Source: Muricea muricata
Lineage: Eukaryota; Cnidaria; Anthozoa; Malacalcyonacea; Plexauridae
Assembly: GCA_963855995.1 (NCBI GenBank)
Contig: OY979717.1
Coordinates: 18,214,460-18,278,459 of the forward strand
Direction of reading: 5' to 3'
Length of the DNA stretch: 64,000 nucleotides
The notes under the pieces were generated by a model, which was not told the origin of the DNA, ran no database searches, and saw only the letters and a list, made by a program, of their open reading frames with translations. The stretch's first letter is position 1. Every line of letters starts with the position of its first letter. This document shows, one piece after another, positions 1-9,948 of this stretch. The position numbers and the translations under genes were made by a program.

Positions 1-1336
1 TTTGTCGCAGATAGGTGAGTGATGACGTTTTTTACAGGGCCGACATGACGCTTTGCTGGAACATTCAGCAGCGCGTGCTTTTGAGTGGCGCAGTTGAAAC
101 ACAATCCCTTTTTGGCTAAGATTTTCTCGCGCTCCCCCGAATCAGTTACTTTCGCGCACTGCACCGCTTTATGACCACTGTCCTCACAACAAACGCGGCC
201 ACGTAATTTGGTTTCTTCGCCGCGCGAGTGAAACAGTGTACGGCGACTCTGATCTTCGCGTTCTTTGTCATTCGAGCCAGCCGGGTTGCGTTTTACCCAT
301 TGGCACAAGGCTTCGCTTAATTTACAAAAATCCCAAGACCCCACTCTGGGTCCGTACGTACCTTATCCCTGGCAGTTTTTCAAGGGTCATAGCAACATTT
401 CCCCTGTTGCGTTTTAATTCACTCGTTTTGCTTTCATGCTACATCTCTTTGCTATCTAACTTTTCCCACCCTCTCGTGCATAAATTATAAATAACATCGC
501 ATAAATTATAGCCCAACATAATTCATAACACAACATTCCCTAACGTAACGTAGTCAAGCTTTTTCAATGTCTCGAGGGCCTGAACAGAATACGAGAGTTT
601 TTCGCTGAACTCGGCGATTTTTTGTGGGTTTGCGCCTGTTAGATGTGGTAGCTCCAAAATCTCTTTCACGTAACTATTGATAATTTCCGATTCTTTGCCG
701 TATTTATCGCTCAATATTGCCTTGGCTCGATTATAGCCTTCGGCTAAAAAGGGGAAAGCTTCGACACATCGCCTGACTTTTGGACACAATAACTCGCGTA
801 AATATGTGAATTTTGTCATAGGAGGGATCGAACTCTTATCAATATAAACTGTCCCCAAAACCTTGTCCAGTCCATGAACGAACCATCGAACTTTGAAATA
901 ACAAGTTTGTGCAATTTTGCTGTTTGGGAGCCAACAAATTCCTTAACTTCCGGTTCAGTTTAGACAATGCTAGTTCATGCTGCATTTTTAACTTATTTTC
1001 ATGCAATATTTAGCTCTAAATCAAATCGTCCTGCTTGCGCTACAATTTCGTCTGAACGTTACGTTCCTAATCCGAAATCCATTTTTGAAGTCTCTCAACT
1101 TCGGCGTCAGACTTTTCTAGCTTAGCCTCAACTTCATCACTCCACGTGTTTGTTTCTTTTGCTGCTTGGGCAGCTCGTTTAGAATTGTTGGTTTCACGGA
1201 CAGTTTCTCGTAGCGCCTGAAGGTGCCGTCTTATAGATTCTGTTATACCTGAGTCTAGTACTTGCTTCGTGCGTTGAGCTGCGATGTCCAATTGCTTCAA
1301 CTTGGTCTCGAGTTTCTTTTCATCCGAATCCATCAC
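1..1336 (-). pseudogene. BEL/Pao-like retrotransposon gag remnant (runs off left edge)
   Basis: Read on the minus strand, pieces of a Pao/BEL-type gag follow one another. A charged, coiled-coil-like N-terminus starts with Met at 1336 and is open to 1067. A segment around 960-845 carries KFDGSFMDW..FW, and continues in another frame (858-523) with a helical region of the DUF1759 kind (FTYLRELL, RAKAILSDKYG, VKEILELPHL). Finally there are zinc-knuckle-like cysteines in 240-1 (CFNCATQKH, then C..C....HH....C in a shifted frame). At least two frame changes, near 845 and 70, and a stop at 523 mean this copy cannot make the whole protein. Pol would lie to the left of the window. The family call is from motif recollection; an alignment to BEL/Pao gag would settle it. 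Confidence 0.6.
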
Positions 1337-1560
1337 AACGAATACGTGTTCGTAGATTGCTGCCTTTTCAGCAATCCCGTCGGAGGTGCCACGTGTCGAG
1401 AATGTTTGCCTCCGTAAACTGTAGTCCTCGACAAATCACAATAGTTTTTAAAGTTTAATGACAAAAACAAAATATACAAAATCTCAATCACTGTTGTAGC
1501 GGTCTCTCGCTGTTTAAGGTCACACACACACGGACCCTAACTCATTAACACCAATCCCCT
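1337..1560 (-). repeat. Possible 5' leader/LTR end of the BEL/Pao remnant
   Basis: Just upstream of the gag Met on the minus strand lies a gene-free stretch that contains TGGCACCTCCGACGG (about 1395-1381), which looks like a primer-binding-site region of BEL-type elements. The LTR itself cannot be proven because the partner LTR is outside the window. Confidence 0.25.
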
Positions 1561-1770
1561 ACATTTTACCCATCCCTAAAATGATATATGATATCCCCAT
1601 TACGTAATATTATTAAATTGTGCCCATCTGTTCCGTCAGTTCCCAACAGAATTGGAGAACGCGTATTTTTACAAGAGAATGTTACTTTGTGGGCTTTAGC
1701 CCGGGGGAAATATCATTACTGAAGGAAATGTTTCGCCGAATCCCCCGAGCGGAGGGTCTATAAATATAGG

Positions 1771-1833
1771 ATAACAACCGAATGGGAGGTCTTTCATTGA
1801 ATTTCAATGAAAGACCGAGCGCGAGGTTGTTAT
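1771..1833. repeat. Perfect-ended hairpin (ATAACAACC...GGTTGTTAT)
   Basis: The 9-base ends ATAACAACC and GGTTGTTAT enclose a second stem, GGTCTTTCATTGAA against TTCAATGAAAGACC. The unpaired bulges between the two stems are 8 bases on each side. It sits 6 bases left of the TIR element that starts at 1840. Confidence 0.7.
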
Positions 1834-2146
1834 GTTGTTTATATACCAACCACACCCATTTTCTTTTGTTCTTAAGAGGTTTTGGCTGGCTTTTTGCAGT
1901 TTTTGTTTATTAGACGATAAACGCGAGTGATTACCTTACAATTTCGATCATTACCGGACACAATGGATTACATGATTCGCTGTGGCGTATAGCCAGCTCG
2001 ACAATTTATTGTGTGCACGCAAATTTGAAATTATTATCATTCTTCACGTTTCAGAAATTCATTGTTTTCACATTAGATGACGCGACAATATTTGCATAAC
2101 AGAAGTAAGTAGTCTGGCTGTCTTTGTTTCAGCTATCTAAGACGAA

Positions 2147-2506
2147 GTGCTACGTGCTTTCGTAGGTGTAAATTGTCAACGCCATAGGTTTGCACTAGTT
2201 TTGAATTTAGACGAAGCAGTAATGGAGTCCGGCAATTCTGATCCAGAAATGTATATTACCCAGTCAAGTCCGCAACGAAAAAGAACTTTTCCTACACTTG
2301 ACGTCTTGTGTGAGGACACATTGGCGCCAGATGAAGATATTTGGGCGTTAGCTGGCGATATAAACGAAGTCGAAGAGCAGCCAAGTGCAACTGGTTTCGA
2401 TCGCTTTGCGGCGCCAGTATCAGAGACAGAAGCTCGAGCAAAGATAGATGATTGTGTGCCAAAATCAACAAGATACAAGGATAAGTGGGCTGTTGCATTG
2501 CTGTGA
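2147..2506 (+). pseudogene. N-terminal fragment of a tyrosine-recombinase-like transposon protein
   Basis: A 119-codon ORF inside the TIR element. Its last third reads RFAAPVSETEARAKIDD, then VPKSTRYKDKWAV. I associate this pattern with the N-terminal DNA-binding part of Crypton/KIAA1958-like tyrosine recombinase proteins (R.A..S..E......VP..T...T.WAV). It ends at a TGA exactly where the family normally continues; the same frame continues for about 20 codons after the stop and then stops again. The upstream part is acidic and low in recognisable motifs. No catalytic domain is present, so it cannot be a working recombinase. The family assignment is tentative. Confidence 0.4.
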
Positions 2507-2724
2507 GAGTATACAAGAGAACTTCAAGTGAACAAGAAATTCAAGTGTCTGATATTTTGTATGGTGTGAATGCAACTAAGTCTAAGAAAATTAAGGAACA
2601 AGAACGATGTGAAACTCTAGACAAAAACTGTGTGGAAATTAAAAAAGACGTAAATCAAAGTTCACCCCAAAGGATCAGTGGTGATAAGTCAATAAACATA
2701 AACACTAGTTTTAATGTCAATTGA
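2485..2724 (+). pseudogene. C-terminal-like fragment in the same TIR element
   Basis: A 79-codon ORF that overlaps the end of the upstream ORF in another frame. It is rich in Lys, Glu, Ser and Asn and ends in ININTSFNVN. Some recombinase-derived animal proteins end in a comparable hydrophobic-Asn tail, so this may be the other end of the same gene with the catalytic middle deleted. There is no independent evidence of function. Confidence 0.25.
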
Positions 2725-3358
2725 ATAATTTAAAAGTTACTGTGCTCGTGTGTTTGTTATGTTTATTTTGAGTAAACTTTTGTTGTGTTGCCTGCGTCTT
2801 GACATTTTATGGATATTTTTATACTTCGCTAATACCACATTTTAATTCTTAAACAAACGAGTTTTGAATTAAAATTCAAGACTTGACCCGGGTTTTGAAT
2901 TTGCGTTCAAGACCCGATTCGAGTTTTGAATTTTCAGCCCCGCTTTCCCCTGAAAATATTCAAATGCCGCCACCAAACTTTTAGAATCTGGTCTTATTCA
3001 AAAAACCAAAACCGATTAAGAACAAAAGAAAATGGGTGTGGTTGGTATATAAATGATATATTATACCGAAAATCAAAAACTTCCGTAAGAATAAACTTTT
3101 AAGTTCTTCAAGTTGAACATACCTTCGTGAATATGATGCTCTAAAATACAAAATAGCCAGTTCTTTGTTTATTTTTATAACGAGAAGTACAGAAAATTCC
3201 TTTTAATTTTTTAAATATTTGTGTTTTCAACGCCCTTGCCCTCCAAAATACTTTATAATTCTTCGTGAAGTTCATCAAACTTTTCGCACAGTCGGCCATT
3301 TTTGTTTACGAACACTTGCCAATCTGTGCTTGCGTGTACAAGCGTTGCCATGACAGCG

Positions 3359-3411
3359 TGAGATATTTACTGTATCTCACTTTAAAAGTGAGATACAGCC
3401 GAAATATCTCA
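3359..3411. repeat. Hairpin with TGTATCTCAC/GTGAGATACA stem
   Basis: TGAGATATTT at 3359 pairs with AAATATCTCA ending at 3411. Inside it TGTATCTCAC pairs with GTGAGATACA around a TTTAAAA loop. No coding sequence surrounds it. Confidence 0.6.
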
Positions 3412-4863
3412 TTCCCGAAACAAAATACCAGGTAGAGTCACTACGACACGTGATAGAAATACAATGTTGTGATTGGACATTTTGAATTTGAGGTATAATA
3501 TTAAGAAATAACTATTATATACAAGCATAAGGTAGTTAGTTCAAGAAGAAATACGACACTGTATCTAAGGACACTACATCCCTCCCCTTCTTTGTAGAAT
3601 GTTTCGTTTCAGGGACAAGACAAAATGTATTACTAATCACCAGGGATGATAATTATACAATGAAAAACTTTTAAAATAAATTCGATTAATAAGATGCGAA
3701 TAACTCGCACGCGCACGATATCGATCACGAATTGTTGTTTTTATGCGCTATTTTTATGCCCAAAAATAAAAAAAATGGCAAATTAAATTATTGTACTAAT
3801 GCACTGTCTTTTTTTCGCACTTTTTAAGACATTTTGAGACACTAATTAATTAACGAGGGAGATGCGAAGCATCATGGGGCGAGCCCGAGCGGGATATGGC
3901 GGTATCTCGATCCTGCTTAGAGACAGCATATTCAGCAAAAACGCGTCGATTTCAAAATGCTCTAGAAAGTGGATGTGAATGAAAACGCCATCAGTGAAAG
4001 ATATTGTCTTGGTGTTAACAGTCGAAAACCGAGACTTTCAAAAATGCTGGATACGGCAGCTGTATCGATTGCTACTGTTTTGCAAGTCTTAAGACTAAAA
4101 TCAGTTGCTATAGACACGCAAAAAGCACGCTATACAAATTTTTACCTGTAGATCCGCTTTCCGTGTCCTACAACCCCCTTAGCACGTGACGAATTCGCGA
4201 CAAATTGTAAAGAATTCGCTTTAAAATCGCTGTAGCTTCTTCAATATTTAATATTTTTCGCTCAAAAGCGGCAGATATGTTAAGGAAACGATAGCGATTC
4301 ATTCGGTGGTATTTTGAGGAAAGACAATGCAGGTAGCAAAGACTTTCGAGGTGAAATGTCAAAATAATTTGTATATTAAAATTAATATTTCGAATGTCAA
4401 CATAGTAAACGCACTGTATTTTAGATTTCGCTGTATTTTTTTTGCTTTTTAATTTTTTCGAACGAAACTTGGCTTGAAATGTATAAAAAACGGCAACGGT
4501 GTTTTTGGTGGCATTTTCAGAAATATATGTATTTTTCCGGCTAAGATATCGCTGTATATTGGGCCTGCTACTAGGCGCGATAGGCCGAAATGCGATGTCT
4601 TAAACAGGCCTAAATTCATCGAACTCATATTTATTGTATTTCTTCGATCAGCTAGCAACTTACGTCTTGCGAAGTGGGAAGCGATGCAAGTTGACGCTAA
4701 AGTTTATTTCGTAGTTCACGGCAAGCTGACAACCACTGCTGACAACGATGTGGGAGAAGTTCGGATGGCAGAATTACCCGATAGGATTTTAATCACTGTA
4801 GCAAAGTGCCTGTACGTACGCACCATAATGCATTGCGCTTCAGCACGGTAAGCCACCAAACAG
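3412..4863. other. No gene seen, AT-rich spacer
   Basis: Only short ORFs without family resemblance occur here (for example 3969-4151 and 4474-4851). No splice-consistent coding structure or clear repeat was found between the TIR element and the nested transposon block. Confidence 0.5.
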
Positions 4864-4884
4864 AGTTTACGCGAAAGGCACTAG

Positions 4885-5277
4885 ATAGGATCGAGTAAAA
4901 CCACGGCGAGCCCGCAATAAGTTAATATTTCATACATTTGACAGCGGTGCCTACAAGCACGGTTACATAGGCACTATAAATTTAGTTTTTAACGGTAACT
5001 TCTTCGATTAGCCGCATCAGCTCAGTGGTCTAGGTGGCGCGCTCCTGACCTGTTTGTTCCGGGTTCGAGCCCAGTTACACACTTTTGTTTTATACTTTTT
5101 TTTTCTTAATTTTTTGAATACTTTTTTTTCTTATATTCTTATATTTTTTCTTATTAAAACTATTCTCACTCACTATTCTCACTCACTGGGACTGTATCTA
5201 CTTCACCAAATTTAGCTAAAGCGCGAGCCCGAAGGGCGAGTAAGGACTCGGCCCGCCGTGGTTTTACTCGATCCTAT
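4885..5277. mobile_element. 393-bp inverted-repeat insertion carrying a tRNA-like unit
   Basis: ATAGGATCGAGTAAAACCAC at 4885 and its reverse complement ending at 5277 bound an insertion placed inside the left arm of the outer element. The arms include CCACGGCG and CGCCGTGG. Between them lies a tRNA-like sequence at 5011-5085 followed by T-rich sequence. It could be a MITE that captured a SINE, or a SINE inserted into a MITE. Confidence 0.6.
5011..5085 (+). repeat. tRNA-like SINE head (Pol III A and B boxes)
   Basis: CAGCTCAGTGGTC (near 5018-5030) matches an A box, and GGGTTCGAGCC (5061-5071) matches a B box, at the right spacing. The 5' end GCCGCAT has no complementary 3' acceptor strand, so it is not a functional tRNA. 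T-runs that could act as Pol III terminators follow at about 5083-5110. It is best read as a tRNA-derived SINE or a tRNA pseudogene. Confidence 0.55.
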
Positions 5278-5650
5278 CCCAATTCAGTGTGTAGTTTCAT
5301 GTAGAGATCAGTGCGCACGTAAACACACTTCGTTGGCCACTCTTTGAACTTTTTGAAATACACGGCACGAAATAAATCCGTAGTTTATCAAAACCAGAAA
5401 GAAAACAGCTTTAAAAACAACACAAATATAAACTACGATAATTTTACTAACCTGTTAGCAACTTTTCTTGTGAAAACACGGCTTTAAACGGTCCGTATTT
5501 GAACCACTGAGCTTTACTAATATATCTGGAGGAGCGGCTCCTATACTTGCTTCAGTAATCGGAGTGTCGCCAAAAACATGGCGGATTTCGGCCTCTGCTG
5601 ACGCCAGATCCACGCCATATGGTTCCTCAGCCTAAAGGTATTTGCCACTG

Positions 5651-8210
5651 ACTGGGCTCAATTGTAAAGCAGGCTCATCTTTCACGCCCCCCTTTTGTTT
5701 TTCTTTTCAAAAATGTTTTTTGTCTTTCAGTTTTCGCTGTAAATTTTGGGGGTTTTAAAAGCTTTTTTCATGTTTGCTGGACGCTTCACCAACTTTTGAA
5801 AAACTTATGCGCAAGTTTTACAAGTTATCGCGGACAGGAAAGGACAAAAAACCTCGAAATATATTGGTAAAAACAATATTTCAAGGGACAATTGGATTGG
5901 TATAAAACCGAAAAAATTGCAGTTCTCATTCACGAGCAAAAAACAAAATATTTCCAGCTAAAATTGTTGAGTGTAACGTATTTTTAGGAACGAGTATTTT
6001 TGTCTTTTAAGTCCGCTTTGTTGTACATCAACATTTGTTATATGGTTATGTTTGTATACCTGGTTTTTACAATCATGCTTTAATGTTTTTGAAATTGCTT
6101 ACATTCATCGGCATCTTGTTTTCATGTGAACGTTGTACATCAAGCCTTTTTGTTTCTTAACTGTCTTGAATGTTTATAGTTTACTGTAGATAGTAGAACT
6201 GAAAGTCTCGCATTTTAAAAATATTTTGCAATTTACATACACGTTTTTGTGTCTCCTATAGTATTTTTTTGCAAATAATATTGTATATAATTTTGCTCAC
6301 AACGTTCAAGCATATAGTTCAAGTATGCTTGCTTGAGTCAAGCTTTCTCTCTCTTTTCCCCCTATGTTTAAGTTTGTGTTTGCGTTTTCTTGAATAACCA
6401 GTATATAATCTGACTATTATACTTGTTTACCCCAAAACCATTCCACAACTATGCAGCTGAAAGATGTATTACTGTATTTGTTTAAACTATTTGAATTAAC
6501 TAAGGTATAATTTTTCACTACCAACACTCCACAGAGATAAATACTCCACACAAGAAATGAGTACTACCTGTAATATGTATGATATGGAGTGAGGGAATTG
6601 ACTGCTGACAATAAAAGTACAGTATTAAGATGGCTAATCTAAATCCCCAATGAGGTGGAAAGGATGAAGCTCTCATCTCTCCATTATCCATCTTGTGCAT
6701 TCCTCCTCCTTTTCTTCTTATGATTTCTACTGATTTTGAATTTTGTTAACAACTTATTAAATAATGTATTCTTGTTTATTACAAAACTAATCCACAGTGA
6801 TACACTTCTTAGTTATATTAAAGTTTATATTTAAAGTGAAAAAATTCAAGGTTTAGTAATTATTAAACTAACAATGAGTCATTGAAGAAAAACACCAACT
6901 CCACATTTAGCAAGAGTAAATCCTAACTCCACTTGAGCAATGTATGCTCCCTGTAGTGGCATGAGGATATTATATTATGCTGATACTACAATAAAAATGC
7001 TAAATCATCTGATGGTTGAGAGGATGATGTGAATCTCCCATCTCTGCATTATTGTTGCAGATGTTTTCTGAAATTACAATAATTTCTAAAACTACATTGT
7101 ATACTATTATGACTATGACATAACTATCACTGTGTTGTCCAAATGGGCTTTTATTTATGATCTCTTCTCAATTTTGATGTGGTATACATAATAGATTGTT
7201 AGTGCAACATTTGAAGAAAACAGTTGTACTGCACAAAATATTACACATAATATGACATATATCCATGTTGACAGTCATGGTAGAATACATAATAAGTTAG
7301 GGTGGGAGTGTTTTGCTCTAGTTCTTGGTACATTTCATTAAAATCTGCAATAAAATGAGAAACAAATTTACCACCTTGTTTGTGTTTAATTGATGTATAG
7401 AAACATGCAAGGCAATAATTAAAACCACTGAGTGTGCAGCACTCCCCATGATGAATAACCATCAGGTGTTGGACAGTAAAATAAGAAATGAGGTTCATAA
7501 TGCATCCTACCAAACACACTACTCAAAAAAAGGAAAAAAACAGTAAAATGTAAATTTGTGGGTTTAGAGGCATGACCCAAAATGTTATTTTATGCACCAC
7601 TGACACTACATTGCATTTCAAAAACAAGCTTAGTTAATTGCCTGTTTATCTACACTTCAATCTACAATTATTACTATGCAAACAGAGGTCACAGAGGCAT
7701 AGATGTTTTTATCAGGCACAGAGAGATTGTTCCACACTGTCAAGTGATATAATTTGCTTCAGTATCAAACTGCAAATGGGCAAATATTAAATCATGGATA
7801 CATGACCATAAGCATTCATCAAGGAAAACGTGTTGTCTATATAAATAATATCAAAAACAGCTCTATTAAAGTACAAGTCAGTGCCTGATGCTGAAGACAG
7901 AAATGTTTATACCGATATACCCAATAAATAAACAGACTTTGCATCAGCGTTTGACAAAAAATTTTTACGCACTTCTGTAAACTTCAGGAATCAAAATGCA
8001 AACTTAGCCCGTAAAACGGTATAAAATTGAAAGTTTCGAGATTCTTACCTGCTAGAAGAAACATTCCACATTATTTTTACAAATCCTTGCGTCCACGAGC
8101 GAAAAACAGCCTATTTTATCTTTGATTTTTTTTCCCGAAAACAACCAAGCCATAAAGTTTTTTGCAAAAAACAGGGGGGCAAAGGTCTTCTTAAAAGCTC
8201 GAGATCGCGG
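5651..8210. other. Interior of the outer element, no ORF
   Basis: AT-rich DNA between the two arms. All ORFs are under about 100 codons and show no family motif. No transposase remnant is recognisable. Confidence 0.5.
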
Positions 8211-8603
8211 TTGGTCAGTGGTAAATACCTGTAGGCTGAGGAACCATATGGCGTCAGCAAAGGCCAAAATCCGCCATGTTTTTGGCGACACTTTTTCATG
8301 CCGAGCCGCTCCTCCAGATATATTAGTAAAGCTCAGTGATTTGAACGAAATATAAAGGTATTTTGCCGATTTCTCGTCTGTAACTATGCGGGATGCCCTC
8401 ATCCTGCTACACAGCAAAAAACGCACAACCTGTTCTGGCCTGATGAAGACAGCATTGAACAATGTTGTGCTGCCCACATTGCTCGAGGTTGTCAACAACA
8501 CTGAACCAGTGAACTCAAATAAGACTGGAACGATACCTTCAGGTAAATAGCCTGAGCCATTGAACTATAAGTAAACTGGAACGATAAGTCAGGGGGGAAA
8601 ATT

Positions 8604-8944
8604 GAAGCCAATTTGACTCAGTTTTTCTGAGTTTTGAGTTGAAATACTAAACGTCACAAAATGGGTCGTATACCAAATAAAAGCTATTAAAAAGTTGTAT
8701 TTGGTGTAAAAATTTTGAGGCTTTAGGTGAAAGACAAACACCTTAAACATTGAAGGGAAATTTGCCGTATTTTGCAAAATTGCCGTTGTTTTCGTATTTT
8801 TAAGGCATTTCTTTTTTGTATAAAGTCTTGAATTTTTTATATTAAATGTAACTTTTTAATAGCTTCAATTTGATATACGGTCTGATCTTTGGCGTTAAGT
8901 ATTTCGTCTCAAAACTCAGAAAAACTAACTTGGCTTCAGCCATT
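8604..8944. repeat. Inner inverted repeat around TTGAAGCCAA / TTGGCTTCAG
   Basis: The left arm, from about 8604 (GAAGCCAA, then CTGAGTTTTGAG), pairs imperfectly with the right arm ending near 8942 (CTCAAAACTCAG, TTGGCTTCA). Each arm also has AGCTATTAAAAAGTT or its complement. It looks like a small foldback element nested in the 2.3-kb element. Confidence 0.5.
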
Positions 8945-9008
8945 AATTGAGCTTTTGTATTGAGTTAGCGTTCCAGTTGTATTACAGTTCACTGGCCTGA
9001 GCTTTGGG

Positions 9009-9948
9009 CAGTGAACTCTAATACAACTGGAACGATAACTCCTATGTTTTCGTCCTATGATTGGATGAAGCCAAATTTGAAGCAAAAGGCGGGAACTTGG
9101 CGGGAACCGCGCTGGGAAAATGGCTTGTTCGAAAGGACTGGGGAAAGTTACGAGGAGTGAAAAGTTTGTTTTTGAGCGAAAATATGCTTGAAAAATGAGA
9201 ATTTTCATCACAAGACTTCAATTTTAAAGATTCGACCCTGGTTTTCTGGATAGTCCTGACTGTTCTACACTTTGTTACGGCAAAAATTGAGGGCTATCAC
9301 TTTTTTACTCTGGAAAATGACGAAAGTTTCAACGTGCCGAAGCAAACTACGAGGCAAACTACGCTCTTCAATTGAAAAATATATTGCTTTAAAACATTTC
9401 AACACTTCCAAAACGTCTCTTGTGCTAAAGTCCAGGTATCGTTGTCTATTTTGAGCTTTTAGTCTTTGCTGTAGCCCTTCTAATACGTGAGTAAATTGAG
9501 GTTTTCGAAGTGGTGTATTTGTATGGTTAATTCAAAAATATGTATAAAACTTACATTTTTCGTCAGATAGCATTAGTTTTAAAGCTTTAAACTTCGGTTA
9601 CGGATAGTTCTTGGTAGCCTCTTCCATCTAACTGTTAAAACTCGAGAGGTAACATTTTTTTAAAAAAGATATTTCGTGACAAAGTTTTCGCCGGAACTGT
9701 TTTTCATTTTTAGCAGCCAAAAAATATTTTAAAACCTTACTGGACGTCCTAGAAAGTTGAGGTACATGAAATTTCAATCTATCTAGAAAATATTTAGCAC
9801 CTAACTGGCTCTAAAACACGAAGTTAAAGGGTCGAAAAGAGCTTTTGAAAATAGGTCATATTTTCGCGGCGTGACGTACATGGCGGCCTTCAATTTGGCT
9901 TCAAAGATGGCGGCCAAGTTATCGTTCCAGTTGTATTAGAGTTCACTG
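9009..9948. mobile_element. Innermost element with perfect 32-bp inverted ends
   Basis: CAGTGAACTCTAATACAACT... at 9009-9040 is an exact reverse complement of 9917-9948. Related ends occur nearby at 8509 and 8554 (same orientation as 9009) and at 8963 and 10521 (reverse). Most of these lie at the borders of blocks that could be separate insertions. No ORF with recognisable content lies between. Confidence 0.6.

Larger units (their letters stand above)
1840..3051 (+). mobile_element. 1.2-kb DNA element with perfect 36-bp TIRs
   Basis: Positions 1840-1875 (TATATACCAACCACACCC...) and 3016-3051 (...GGGTGTGGTTGGTATATA) are exact reverse complements over 36 bases. The similarity continues imperfectly inward (AGGTTTTGG against CCAAAACC). 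The target duplication is ambiguous because the ends are TA-rich; TA is the simplest reading. The interior holds two ORF pieces (2147-2506 and 2485-2724) that look like the two ends of a recombinase-type protein with the middle missing. That fits an internally deleted, non-autonomous copy. Confidence 0.75.

Noticed and set aside
5011..5085. Functional tRNA gene
   Set aside because: A and B boxes are present but the acceptor stem strands do not pair.
8052..8501. 149-codon minus-strand ORF
   Set aside because: It crosses the borders of two nested inverted-repeat elements and has no family motif.
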